This document shows, one piece after another, positions 26,596-34,755 of a stretch of DNA of 35,985 bases. This DNA is from Candidatus Dormiibacterota bacterium (GTDB taxonomy: Bacteria > Chloroflexota > Dormibacteria > Aeolococcales > Aeolococcaceae): contig PKYW01000097.1 in the NCBI GenBank assembly GCA_003132805.1, positions 1-35,985 of the forward strand, read 5' to 3'. Made by a program: the position numbers and the translations under genes. The first letter of the stretch is position 1, and every line of letters starts with the position of its first letter. The notes beneath the pieces are model-generated. The model did no database searches. It was given only the letters and a program-made list of their open reading frames with translations, and was not told the DNA's origin.

Positions 26596-27451
26596 CACTC
26601 CCACGCTTCCCGACGTCCGCGCCCTGGAGCGCTACTGCGAGGACATGGCACGGCGCGAGGCCGCCAACTTCTATTGGGGTTTCATCGCCCTGCCCCGCCG
26701 GCAGCGCACGTCGATCTACGCGCTCTACGACTTTGCCCGCCAGGTCGATGACGACGCCGACCTCGACGGCCGCTCGTCGCGTGAACGACGCCTGGAGCAC
26801 CACCGACGCCGCCTTCGCGAGACCCGACCCGGCGACAGCACCGACCCGGTCATGGGCTTGCTCGCGATCGCGATGCGGCGTCACGCGATTCCGCTCGCCG
26901 AGCTGGACATGCTCATCGACGGTGTGGCCATGGACCTCACCACCACGCGCTATGAGACGTGGGAGGAGTTGCAGGCCTATGCCAACCTGGTCGCGTCGGT
27001 CGTCGGGCGCATGTGCGTGCGCATCTTCGGCTTCCGCGATCCGATCGCGCTGGAACGCGCTGACGAGCTGGGTGTCGCGCTGCAGCTGATCAACATCCTG
27101 CGTGACGTGCAGGAGGACGCGAGCCGCGGGCGCATCTACCTGCCGCGCGATGAGCTCAAGGCGTTCGGCATCACCGAGGGCGACATTCTCGACGGTCGTG
27201 TCGCGCCGGGATGGCACGCTTTCATGGCAATGCAGATCTCTCGCGCGCGTGCGATGCACGCGTCGGGCATCCGCGTCACCGAGTCGATTCCCAAGCAACC
27301 CGCCGTGTGCGTGCGCACGATGGCGGGGATCTACCTCGGGATCCTCGACCAGATCGAGGCCGCACCGGAGCTCCCGCTGCGTGGACGTGCGCGTCTCTCG
27401 AAGGCGGCGAAGCTCGGGGTGATGGCGCGCTCATGGCTGGCGGCGGTATGA
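26588..27451 (+). CDS. hpnD: presqualene diphosphate synthase HpnD
   Basis: A 287-residue paralogue of HpnC that condenses two FPP molecules to presqualene diphosphate. Asp-rich motifs are QVDDDADLD (Asp54-Asp58) and LRDVQEDASRGRIYLP (Asp173-Asp177 onward). YALYDFARQVDD is typical of HpnD. The GTG at 26588 has GGGAGAG 5 nt upstream and overlaps the hpnC stop; an in-frame start at 26342 lies inside hpnC. The stop is in an ATGA overlap with hpnE. Confidence 0.92.
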   Translation: MLDTPTLPDVRALERYCEDMARREAANFYWGFIALPRRQRTSIYALYDFARQVDDDADLDGRSSRERRLEHHRRRLRETRPGDSTDPVMGLLAIAMRRHAIPLAELDMLIDGVAMDLTTTRYETWEELQAYANLVASVVGRMCVRIFGFRDPIALERADELGVALQLINILRDVQEDASRGRIYLPRDELKAFGITEGDILDGRVAPGWHAFMAMQISRARAMHASGIRVTESIPKQPAVCVRTMAGIYLGILDQIEAAPELPLRGRARLSKAAKLGVMARSWLAAV

Positions 27452-28785
27452 CTCGACAGCCACGCGTTGCAGTGGTCGGAGCGGGCTTGGCGGGCCTCAC
27501 GGCGGGGCTCGCCCTCGCCAGGCGCGGCTGGCGCGTCGACCTGTACGAGCGTTCTCGCCTGCTCGGCGGCAAGACGACGTCCTTCGAAGTCGAGGGACAT
27601 GAGGTCGACTGCGGACAGCACGTCGTGCTCGCCTGCTGCACCGCGACGCTCGACCTGATCGACGAGCTCGGCCTCAACGACTCCCTCTACGTGCAACCGC
27701 GATTCGAAGCCACCGTCCTCTCGCGCAAGCGTCCGCCTGCACACCTGCGCGCATCGTCACTGCCGGCCCCGTTCCACCTGATGGCTGGTTTCGCGCGCTA
27801 TCCGTTTCTGACAACGCTCGATCGCATCCAGGTCGGTCGTGCGTTGCTCGCCGCGCGCGGAGAGAGGGCCCCGAAGGGCGACATGGCCGCGTGGTTGCGT
27901 CGCCATCATCAGGGCAGCCGTGCAATGCGTGCCTTCTGGGATCCGTTCCTCGTACCGGCACTGAATGCACCGCTCGACCGCGTCTCCGCGGAGATGGGGC
28001 TCTTCGTCATCCGCACGGCCTTTCTCGGAAGCAGTGACGCCGCCCGGATCGCGTATCTGCGCGTTCCGCTCGTTCGGCTCGCGGAGGCCGCGGCGGCCCG
28101 GTTCGACGGAGTCCATCTCCGCCAGGCCGTTGTCGGAGTGCATCGTGAGGGCAACCGCGTCACCGGCGTGAAGTTGAGCGGTGGGACCGGCGCGGCGTGC
28201 GACGCATGCGTGCTCGCCGTTCCGCCTCGCCGGCTCAGCACGATTCTCGACGACGCGCCCGCGCTGGGCATCGAGGGTCTCGATGCCTTCGAGCCGATGC
28301 CCATCGTCGACGTGCACCTCTGGTACGACCGGCCGGTCCTCGGCTGCGACTTCGCGGCGCTGCTCGACTCCCCCGTGCAATGGGCGTTCGAGAAGTCGCC
28401 GGGATACGTCTGCTGCAGCATGAGCGCGGCTGATGCCCTCGTGCAGCGCCCGGAGCGCGAGCTCGTCGAGCTCGGTCGGAGCGAGCTTGCAGCTGTGCTG
28501 CCCGAGGCTGCACGCGCGAAGCTGTTGCGCGGTGCTGCCACGCGCGACCCCGATGCGACATTCATCCCCTCGCCGGGCGTGCGCCGCCCCGGTCCGGCCA
28601 CCGCGCTCCCCAACCTCGTGATCGCCGGGGCCTGGACCGACACCGGATGGCCCGCGACGATCGAGTCCGCGGTGCGCAGCGGCAGGAGCGCGGCACTCAC
28701 GCTCTTCAGCAACGCGGCCGGGTGGCAGAACGCGCAGGGCTCGAGCGGTGCCGGTGCGCCGATGGAGGTGGCTCATGCCGTCTGA
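27448..28785 (+). CDS. hpnE: FAD-dependent squalene synthase HpnE
   Basis: A 445-residue amine oxidase/desaturase-fold flavoprotein that reduces hydroxysqualene to squalene. The FAD-binding VVGAGLAGLTAG is at residues 9-20. The segments GGKTTSFEVEGHEVDCGQHV and, near the C-terminus, LVIAGAWTDTGWPATIESAVRSG are typical of HpnE. ATG 27448 overlaps the hpnD stop as ATGA; ATG 27433 is a possible alternative. Its last 11 nt overlap the cyclase gene. With hpnC and hpnD it replaces the single squalene synthase of other organisms. Confidence 0.93.
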   Translation: MTRQPRVAVVGAGLAGLTAGLALARRGWRVDLYERSRLLGGKTTSFEVEGHEVDCGQHVVLACCTATLDLIDELGLNDSLYVQPRFEATVLSRKRPPAHLRASSLPAPFHLMAGFARYPFLTTLDRIQVGRALLAARGERAPKGDMAAWLRRHHQGSRAMRAFWDPFLVPALNAPLDRVSAEMGLFVIRTAFLGSSDAARIAYLRVPLVRLAEAAAARFDGVHLRQAVVGVHREGNRVTGVKLSGGTGAACDACVLAVPPRRLSTILDDAPALGIEGLDAFEPMPIVDVHLWYDRPVLGCDFAALLDSPVQWAFEKSPGYVCCSMSAADALVQRPERELVELGRSELAAVLPEAARAKLLRGAATRDPDATFIPSPGVRRPGPATALPNLVIAGAWTDTGWPATIESAVRSGRSAALTLFSNAAGWQNAQGSSGAGAPMEVAHAV

Positions 28786-30649
28786 GGCGCTGCGCTCCGC
28801 CGTCGACTGGTTGCTCGAGCACCAGGACGCAGCGGGCTGGTGGAGCGGTGAGCTCGAGACCAACGTCACCATGACCGCCGAGCACGTCCTGCTGCTCCGC
28901 TTTCTCGGCGTCTCGCACGACGACATTCGCGAGGGCGCGATTCGCCACATCCTCGGCATGCAGCGCCAAGACGGCACGTGGGCGCTCTACCACGACGGAC
29001 CTGGCGACCTGAGCACGACCATCGAGGCGTACGTCGCGTTGCGCGTGCTCGGTGTCGACGCCACCGACTCGCGACTTCGCGCCGCGCTGCGCATGATCCT
29101 GGAGCAGGGTGGCGTCGTCGAGGCGCGTGTGTTCACCAAGATCTGGCTCGCGCTGTTCGGCATCTACCCCTGGGACGGCGTGCCGAGCATGCCGCCGGAA
29201 CTGGTGCGACTCCCGTCCTGGGCGCCGCTCAACCTCTACGACTTCGCGTGTTGGGCGAGGGGAACGATCGCGCCACTGCTCATCGTCATCTCACGCCGTC
29301 CGGTGCGCGACCTGGGCGTCGATGTCAGCGAGGTGATCGCTCCGGGAAGCGCGCGCCGCATGCATCGCGTCGCCGGTTCCGGGATGTTCCTCTGGCTCGA
29401 CCACGCGCTCAAGCTCTACGACAGGCTCCCCCGCCAGCCGGGACGCGCCGCATCGCGCGCGAAGCTCGTCGAGTGGATCACCGAACGCCAGGAGGCCGAT
29501 GGCGGATGGGGCGGGATCCAGCCACCGTGGGTGTACTCGCTCATCGCGCTGAACCTCGAGGGCATGTCGGTGGATCACCCGGTGATGCGCCGCGGGCTCG
29601 AGGGGTTCCAGCGCTTCAGCATCAACGACGCCGACGGGTTCCGTCTCCTCGCCTGCATGTCGCCGGTGTGGGACACGGCGTGGGCGATGCTCGCGCTGCG
29701 CAAGGCCGGACTGCCGCGCGAGCATCCGGCGCTGCGCCGAGCGGTGGACTGGGTGCTCGCTGAGCAGATTTCCGGCGGTGGTGACTGGCAGGTCAAGGTG
29801 CCGCTCAGCCAGTGCGGCGGGTGGGCGTTCGAGTTTGACAACGACATCTACCCGGACGTCGACGACACTGCGGTCGTCGTGCTCGCCCTGCTCGAGTCGG
29901 CAGACCGCGACCACGTGGCGAAATCCGTTGATAGTGCTGTCCGCTGGTGCAGGGCGATGCGGTCTCGCAACGGTGCGTGGGCGGCCTTCGACAAGGACAA
30001 CACCCGCGCGCTCGTGTACAAGCTCCCATTCGCTGATTTCGGCGCGATGCTCGATCCACCCTCCGAGGACGTCACCGCGCACGTGCTCGAGATGCTTGCG
30101 GCGGTGGGGTGCGGTATCGACGATCCCGATGTCCCGCGTGCACTCGCATATCTGCGCGCCGAACAGCGCCCGTGGGGCTCGTGGTACGGCCGCTGGGGCG
30201 TGAACCACATCTACGGCACGTGGTGCGTGGTGAGCGCGCTGGTTGCGCTGCATGCCGGCGACGACATGGTGCGCAACGCGGCCGACTGGATGCGCCGCGT
30301 CCAGAACCCTGACGGCGGATGGGGTGAGACATGCCACTCGTATGTCGACGAGTCGTTCGCGGGCGTCGGGACGAGCACACCGTCGCAGACGGCCTGGGCG
30401 ATGCTCACCCTGCAGCTCGCGGGACTCGGTGACGATCCCGCATGCGCACACGGCCGGGCGTTTCTCATGGACCGCCAGCACGACGGGACGTGGGATGAGC
30501 CCGAGCACACGGGCACGGGGTTCCCCGGTGACTTCTATATCAACTACCACCTCTACCGGCACGTCTTTCCGACCCTGGCGCTCGCGGCCGGCGAGCGGCA
30601 GGAATCCGAGGAACGTGTCACCGAGCGAGAGCTCGTCGCCAACCGATAA
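28775..30649 (+). CDS. shc: squalene-hopene cyclase
   Basis: A 624-residue class II triterpene cyclase that folds squalene to hopene at the membrane. The protonating motif is D361-V-D363-D364 within YPDVDDTAVV. At least five QW-type repeats are visible, including QDGTWALY, ADGGWGGIQ, RNGAWAAFD, PDGGWGETC and HDGTWDEP. The C-terminal FPGDFYINYHLYRHVFP is highly characteristic. ATG 28775 has GGAGG 6 nt upstream and overlaps hpnE by 11 nt. Length matches bacterial SHC (about 630). A 23-nt gap with a fresh ribosome site precedes hpnH. Confidence 0.96.
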   Translation: MPSEALRSAVDWLLEHQDAAGWWSGELETNVTMTAEHVLLLRFLGVSHDDIREGAIRHILGMQRQDGTWALYHDGPGDLSTTIEAYVALRVLGVDATDSRLRAALRMILEQGGVVEARVFTKIWLALFGIYPWDGVPSMPPELVRLPSWAPLNLYDFACWARGTIAPLLIVISRRPVRDLGVDVSEVIAPGSARRMHRVAGSGMFLWLDHALKLYDRLPRQPGRAASRAKLVEWITERQEADGGWGGIQPPWVYSLIALNLEGMSVDHPVMRRGLEGFQRFSINDADGFRLLACMSPVWDTAWAMLALRKAGLPREHPALRRAVDWVLAEQISGGGDWQVKVPLSQCGGWAFEFDNDIYPDVDDTAVVVLALLESADRDHVAKSVDSAVRWCRAMRSRNGAWAAFDKDNTRALVYKLPFADFGAMLDPPSEDVTAHVLEMLAAVGCGIDDPDVPRALAYLRAEQRPWGSWYGRWGVNHIYGTWCVVSALVALHAGDDMVRNAADWMRRVQNPDGGWGETCHSYVDESFAGVGTSTPSQTAWAMLTLQLAGLGDDPACAHGRAFLMDRQHDGTWDEPEHTGTGFPGDFYINYHLYRHVFPTLALAAGERQESEERVTERELVANR

Positions 30650-30672
30650 GCCACGAGAACAAGGAGAGAGCC

Positions 30673-31710
30673 ATGGCGGTGCCACTGCGACAGGCGATGC
30701 GAGTTGGGAGCTACGTGGCACGGCAACGGCTGCGCCGCAACGAGAAGTTCGCGCTGGTGCTCCAGCTCGAACCGCTGTATCAGTGCAACCTCGCCTGCGC
30801 GGGCTGCGGAAAGATCCAGCACGAGGATCACATCCTCCAGCGACGGCTCTCGGTGCAGCAGTGCATCGACGCGGTCGAGGAATGCGAGGCGCCGATGGTG
30901 TCGATCGCCGGTGGCGAACCGCTGGTCCACAAGGAGATCGACCAGATCGTCGCCGCGCTCGTTGCGCGCAAGCGGTACGTCTACCTCTGCACCAATGCGC
31001 TCCTGCTCGAGAAGAAGCTGCACCTCTTCACGCCCTCGCCGTATTTCTCGTTCTCGATCCATATCGACGGGTTGCGTGAGCGTCACGACGAGTCGGTCTG
31101 CCGCACCGGCGTGTTCGACAAGGCGATCGCCGCCATCGCTGCTGCGAAGGCACGCGGCTTCCGGGTGACCACCAACACGACCTTCTTCGACCAGGACGAC
31201 GCGCGCTCGATACGCGGCGTCCTCGACTTCCTCAACGATGAGGTGCAGGTCGACAGCATGCAGATCTCGCCCGGATACGCCTACGAGAAGGCGCCGGACC
31301 AGGACCACTGGCTCAACGTCGAGCGCACCCATGCGATCTTCCGCGACGCGTTCGCCGACGGCCGGCGCAAGAAGTGGCGGCTCAACCACTCCCCACTCTT
31401 CCTCGACTTCCTCGAGGGCAAGGTGGACTTCAGCTGCACCGCGTGGGGGATACCGAGCTACTCCGTGCTCGGCTGGCAGCGTCCCTGCTATCTGATGTCC
31501 GACGGCTATGCGTCGTCGTATCACGAGCTCATCGAGACCACCGAGTGGGAGAAGTACGGGCGTGGACGCGACGAGCGCTGCGGCAACTGCATGGCGCACT
31601 GCGGGTACGAACCGACGGCGGTGGTGGCGACGTCGGCATCGCTCCGCGAGTCGATCCGCGCGGCGAGCGACAGCTTCCGCCCTCGCGGCACCAAGCCACA
31701 TCTGAACTGA
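30673..31710 (+). CDS. hpnH: adenosylhopane synthase HpnH, radical SAM
   Basis: A 345-residue radical SAM enzyme that adds the adenosyl group to diploptene, giving adenosylhopane, the entry to C35 hopanoids. The 4Fe-4S cluster motif is Cys38-x3-Cys42-x2-Cys45 (CNLACAGC). GGEPL follows for SAM binding, and further conserved Cys occur in the C-terminal RCGNCMAHCGYEP segment. AAGGAGAGAG lies just before ATG 30673. It sits between shc and hpnA with a 1-nt gap to the latter. Confidence 0.95.
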   Translation: MAVPLRQAMRVGSYVARQRLRRNEKFALVLQLEPLYQCNLACAGCGKIQHEDHILQRRLSVQQCIDAVEECEAPMVSIAGGEPLVHKEIDQIVAALVARKRYVYLCTNALLLEKKLHLFTPSPYFSFSIHIDGLRERHDESVCRTGVFDKAIAAIAAAKARGFRVTTNTTFFDQDDARSIRGVLDFLNDEVQVDSMQISPGYAYEKAPDQDHWLNVERTHAIFRDAFADGRRKKWRLNHSPLFLDFLEGKVDFSCTAWGIPSYSVLGWQRPCYLMSDGYASSYHELIETTEWEKYGRGRDERCGNCMAHCGYEPTAVVATSASLRESIRAASDSFRPRGTKPHLN

Positions 31711-31711
31711 C

Positions 31712-32707
31712 GTGAACTCGGCGCAGGCAGCGCCCGGCGGCGGTGATGTCTTTCTCACCGGTGCGTCGGGGTTCGTGGGGTCGCACGTGCTCGCGGCCCT
31801 GCTCGCCCGCGGCTACCGTGTGCGCGCGCTGGTGCGCGGGCCGTGGGAGGCGCCGCCCGGCGTCGACGTGGTGGAGGGCGACCTGCTCGCACCCGGTGCA
31901 TTGATCCCCGCATTCCGAGAGTGCCGCTACCTCATCCACACCGCGGCGCTGTACTCGTTTGCGGCTCGAGACCGCGAGGCGATCGCGGCGGTGAACGTCC
32001 GCGGGACTGCGGGGATCCTCGAGGCGGCGCGCATCGCCGGGATCGAGCGCTGCGTGGTGACCTCAAGTTCGGCTGCGCTGGCGCCTGCTTCAGCCGCGCA
32101 CCCCGCGGATGAGACCGCGTGGGCGAGCGCTGATCACGAGGGCTGGTCGTACCACGCGTCCAAGCTCGCCGGCGAACGCGCGGCGCTGCGCGCGCCGATC
32201 GCGGTGACCACGGTGCTACCAACCGCACCCGTCGGCCCTGGCGATCATCGCCCGACACCCACCGGCAAGATCATCGTCGACCTGATGCGCGGCCGCATGC
32301 CCGCGACCCTCGGTGGCGGCATGAACATCGTCCCAGTAGAGGATGTCGCAACCGCGCACGTGCTCGCCCTCGAACGCGGTCACTCCGGCGAGCGGTACAT
32401 CGCGGGAGGGGTGAACCTCACACTCGCTGAGATGTGGCGGCTGATCTCACGAGCTGCGGGCAGGCCAGAGCGGACGTTCCGGATTCCCTACGCCATCGCG
32501 GCGGCGGCAGCACGATTCGACGCCGTCCGCGTCCGGGCCACCGGCGGCATTCCGGCTATCCCGCTGGAGGGAGCTCGCATGGGCAGGCTCGAGATGTACT
32601 CGACGAGCGCCAAGGCGGAGCGCGAGCTGGGATACCGTCCTTCCAGCGCGGACGAAGCTGTCGGACGCGCGGTTCGCTGGTATCGCGAGCACGGCTATGC
32701 CGCCTGA
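31712..32707 (+). CDS. hpnA: hopanoid-associated NAD(P)-dependent epimerase/reductase HpnA
   Basis: A 331-residue extended short-chain dehydrogenase. The nucleotide-binding motif TGASGFVGS is at 16-24 and the catalytic Tyr147-x3-Lys151 lies in SYHASKLAGE. HpnA proteins are found in hopanoid clusters and are called sugar epimerases, but the exact step on the side chain is not firmly known. GTG 31712 begins 1 nt after the hpnH stop. It overlaps hpnG by 11 nt, so side-chain genes hpnH-hpnA-hpnG form one coupled unit. Confidence 0.88.
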   Translation: MNSAQAAPGGGDVFLTGASGFVGSHVLAALLARGYRVRALVRGPWEAPPGVDVVEGDLLAPGALIPAFRECRYLIHTAALYSFAARDREAIAAVNVRGTAGILEAARIAGIERCVVTSSSAALAPASAAHPADETAWASADHEGWSYHASKLAGERAALRAPIAVTTVLPTAPVGPGDHRPTPTGKIIVDLMRGRMPATLGGGMNIVPVEDVATAHVLALERGHSGERYIAGGVNLTLAEMWRLISRAAGRPERTFRIPYAIAAAAARFDAVRVRATGGIPAIPLEGARMGRLEMYSTSAKAERELGYRPSSADEAVGRAVRWYREHGYAA

Positions 32708-33314
32708 CGCAGCGGTGCACGCGATCTGCGCCATGGGCGTGGAAGTCTGGGGAGTGCACCGGCGTGCGCCGCATCTCCGCGTCGTCCGGGTCGGCATCGG
32801 CGGACGGCCACCGGCGCGGATGCCGGGAATCGTGATCAGCGCCGGGCTCTGCGGTGGCCTGCTCCCCGACCAGGTCCCAGGCACCGTGGTCATCCCAACC
32901 GAGGTCGTCGACGAGCAGGGAGTGATCCACGCCTGCGATCCCGGTGTCGTCGCTGCGCTCGACAACGCGGCGCGCTACCTGCGCCTCCCGGTCACCAGCG
33001 GTTCACTGATCTCGACTTCGGGGATGGTCACCGGACCGGAGCGCGGGAAGTGGGCCGGCCGCGGCCACGTCGCCGTGGACATGGAGTCCGCGGCAGCAGC
33101 GGAATCGGCGGAGCGATTCGGCGTGCTCCGGGTCATCCTCGATACGCCGTCGCGCGAGCTTTCAGGCGCGTGGGTCGAACCGGCGCGAGCGATCCGAAAG
33201 CCTTCGAACTGGAGCGAGGCGATCTGGCTCGGTGTCAACGCACCGCGCTACGCGCTCCGGGTCGGCGCGGTCCTAGAGGCGGCCTTCCTCGGCAATATCG
33301 ACCCCGAGGTATAG
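32697..33314 (+). CDS. hpnG: adenosylhopane nucleosidase/phosphorylase HpnG
   Basis: A 205-residue purine phosphorylase-like protein that removes adenine from adenosylhopane to give a (phospho)ribosylhopane. The phosphorylase segment GIVISAGLCGGL is at 44-55 and the sugar-binding DMES is at Asp128-Ser131. It is the last gene of the hopanoid operon. Its final 42 bp overlap the 3' end of the convergent MarR gene. No hpnO, hpnP or hpnR (amination and methylation) is present nearby. Confidence 0.88.
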   Translation: MPPDAAVHAICAMGVEVWGVHRRAPHLRVVRVGIGGRPPARMPGIVISAGLCGGLLPDQVPGTVVIPTEVVDEQGVIHACDPGVVAALDNAARYLRLPVTSGSLISTSGMVTGPERGKWAGRGHVAVDMESAAAAESAERFGVLRVILDTPSRELSGAWVEPARAIRKPSNWSEAIWLGVNAPRYALRVGAVLEAAFLGNIDPEV

Positions 33315-33779
33315 CTGCACCGCTCCGCGGAGCATCTGCGCCACCCCGGGGACGTCGAAGTCGAGCGCCATCTGGTGCAGCGCCGCGCGCTGGGCATGGA
33401 GCGCCGCCTCGACGATGCGGCACCCGGCCTCCGTGAGCCCGACACGGACCATGCGGCGGTCGGGAGCGCAGCGAAGGGTCCGGACCAGTCCGCGAGCGTT
33501 CAACTCGTGAACCATGAGCGAGACGCGCGCCTCCGGTGCCTGGATCAGCTCCGCGAGATCGCCCTGCACGACCCCCTCGGTGCCGGCAGCCCCGGCCTCG
33601 AGGAGCAAGTGGTACTGGAGCGGGCTCAGGTCGTGGTGGGCGAGGGAACGATTGATCTGGATCATCGCCTGCCGGAAGCCACGCCGGAACATCGCCGCCA
33701 GGCGCAGGTCGTCGATGGTGGCGTCCTGGAAGAAGTCGTTGGTCCGGGCGTCGGGTTCAGCTTTAGCCGCTAGCGTCAC
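33273..33779 (-). CDS. MarR-family transcriptional regulator
   Basis: A 168-residue winged-helix dimeric regulator. Residues about 50-110 hold the DNA-binding core: LSPLQYHLLLEAGAAG, LAELIQAPEARVSLMVHELNARGLV and the wing RCAPDRRMVRVGLTEAG. The GTG at 33779 lies exactly 7 nt after TAAAGT (33792-33787), which points to a leaderless mRNA. The last 14 codons are antisense to the end of hpnG. It could regulate the hopanoid operon, but its distance from that operon's promoter (10 kb) leaves the target open. No effector can be read from the sequence. Confidence 0.85.
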   Translation of the reverse strand: MTLAAKAEPDARTNDFFQDATIDDLRLAAMFRRGFRQAMIQINRSLAHHDLSPLQYHLLLEAGAAGTEGVVQGDLAELIQAPEARVSLMVHELNARGLVRTLRCAPDRRMVRVGLTEAGCRIVEAALHAQRAALHQMALDFDVPGVAQMLRGAVQLYLGVDIAEEGRL

Positions 33780-33786
33780 GCTTGCG

Positions 33787-33792
33787 ACTTTA
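33787..33792 (-). promoter_or_regulatory. -10 element of the MarR gene, leaderless
   Basis: TAAAGT on the minus strand is followed by 7 nt and then the GTG start at 33779. No good -35 hexamer is visible. Confidence 0.55.
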
Positions 33793-33945
33793 CAGGGTGC
33801 CGAAGGGGCAACTGGGGGCCTCAGGGCATTCTCTGGGAAATGTTTGTTTGCATACGGTAAAAAACGGTGAAGCCGCCGTAATCGAGTTCCATCTCCTCAG
33901 GTGGGCGTTGTCAGGATGCTCGCCCAGGGGCCACATCCGAGGGGG

Positions 33946-34044
33946 GTGCCAGCCAGGGGGAATGGGGGCCTACCGGACGGGAGCGGAGCCCGCGCCAAGC
34001 GGGCTACGCCTCTCTCCGCCTTCCGGAGAGAGCCTGGCTGGCGC
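33946..34044. ncRNA. compact multibranched RNA-like or palindromic element, unidentified
   Basis: An outer 12-bp stem pairs 33946-33957 with 34033-34044 (core GCCAGCCAGG/CCTGGCTGGC). It encloses two strong hairpins. One is 33983-34009, a 7-bp AGCCCGC/GCGGGCT stem extended by 3 bp across a G-A mismatch, with a 5-nt loop. The other is 34010-34032, a perfect 9-bp CTCTCTCCG/CGGAGAGAG stem with a 5-nt loop, stacked directly on the outer stem. A 25-nt G-rich strand (33958-33982) stays unpaired. The region between CYTH and MarR genes has no supported protein frame. It could be a small RNA, a cis-regulatory leader or a repeat-type palindromic element. Strand is not resolved. Confidence 0.5.
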
Positions 34045-34047
34045 GCG

Positions 34048-34063
34048 CCGCCTGCTCAGGCGG
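34048..34063 (-). terminator. hairpin across the CYTH gene stop codon
   Basis: CCGCCT-GCTC-AGGCGG is a perfect 6-bp stem with a 4-nt loop spanning the last codons and TGA of the CYTH gene. No U-tract follows, so termination is only a possibility. Confidence 0.35.
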
Positions 34064-34679
34064 ATGCCTTCTCGGGGATCTGGTGACCCAGCGCTCGGAG
34101 TGCGCGAACGTATTTGGGTGTGCTCTCCGGGTCGCCGGCCCCGGCGGCACGGAGCCGCGCCATGACGGCGTCGATCAATGCGGCATCGGCGTCGAAGAGC
34201 TCCACCTCCACCTCGCGGAAGGTCAGCACCGTCGCCTCCCCTGATCGGACAGACACGCGGTCGTCGGCCACCTCGGCACGACGCGTCTCAGCGACGACGA
34301 GGTCGACGGTGCGCCGGTCGGTCACCAGCCGGGCGACCGGATGGAGCACCACTTCGCCGACTTCCTTAAGGATCACGTCGACCACAGCCTGCGGAGGCTG
34401 GTCGGGCGTCCCCGGGAAGTTGGTCTCCTCGCGCGACACGGCGTCCCCGACCATGCGATCGCCGGCTTTGAGCGTCCATTTCCCCTGCTCTCCGGGAGCG
34501 CTGCGATAGCGGAGGCCGAGCTTCGCGTGCAGCAGGGTCAGCGCGTCGGTATCCCAGTACGTCGCGGACAGCTCCACCCTGCCGCGGTCCACCGCGTGGG
34601 TCCCCTCCACAGCACCGTCGAGGTCGGGGAGAGCGAAGTCGTCGCCGACCGGCATCTTGATCTCGCGTTCCTCAGGCAT
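34056..34679 (-). CDS. CYTH-domain protein (triphosphate tunnel enzyme)
   Basis: A 207-residue member of the CYTH/triphosphate tunnel family. The N-terminal signature ExExK is intact (Glu4, Glu6, Lys8 in EREIK). Alternating charged beta strands line the tunnel, for example LGLRYRS, KWTLKAG, VSVRSG and EVEVELFD. Such proteins hydrolyse inorganic triphosphate or thiamine triphosphate, or bind long polyphosphate. The single domain has no CHAD partner here, although family members are often paired with CHAD. ATG 34679 lies 7 nt after TAGAGT (34692-34687). A phosphate-metabolism role would suit the pst/pho genes in the window but is not shown. Confidence 0.85.
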   Translation of the reverse strand: MPEEREIKMPVGDDFALPDLDGAVEGTHAVDRGRVELSATYWDTDALTLLHAKLGLRYRSAPGEQGKWTLKAGDRMVGDAVSREETNFPGTPDQPPQAVVDVILKEVGEVVLHPVARLVTDRRTVDLVVAETRRAEVADDRVSVRSGEATVLTFREVEVELFDADAALIDAVMARLRAAGAGDPESTPKYVRALRALGHQIPEKASA

Positions 34680-34686
34680 CGTCACC

Positions 34687-34717
34687 ACTCTAGGCGGAAC
34701 ACGCGGACATCTGGCAA
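34687..34717 (-). promoter_or_regulatory. promoter of the CYTH gene, leaderless
   Basis: On the minus strand TTGCCA (34717-34712), a 19-nt spacer and TAGAGT (34692-34687) are followed by 7 nt and the ATG at 34679. The spacer is slightly long. The -10 to start distance matches the other leaderless candidates here. Confidence 0.5.
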
Positions 34718-34755
34718 CACCCTGGCGTTCATCCAGGTCAACGCGAAGTGAGGGA

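Noticed and set aside
27757-28977. Long open frame (406 codons) on the minus strand across hpnE and shc
   Set aside because: Antisense shadow of two well-supported genes, with no recognisable motif.
29291-30721. Long open frame (476 codons) on the minus strand across shc
   Set aside because: It is antisense to a certain squalene-hopene cyclase gene, has Arg/His/Val-rich composition without domains, and is explained by high GC content.
34010-34032. CCGGAAGG in the hairpin (minus strand), similar to the SRP RNA tetraloop
   Set aside because: SRP RNA also needs the conserved AGCAG internal loop next to the GGAA tetraloop; this hairpin is a perfect stem without it.
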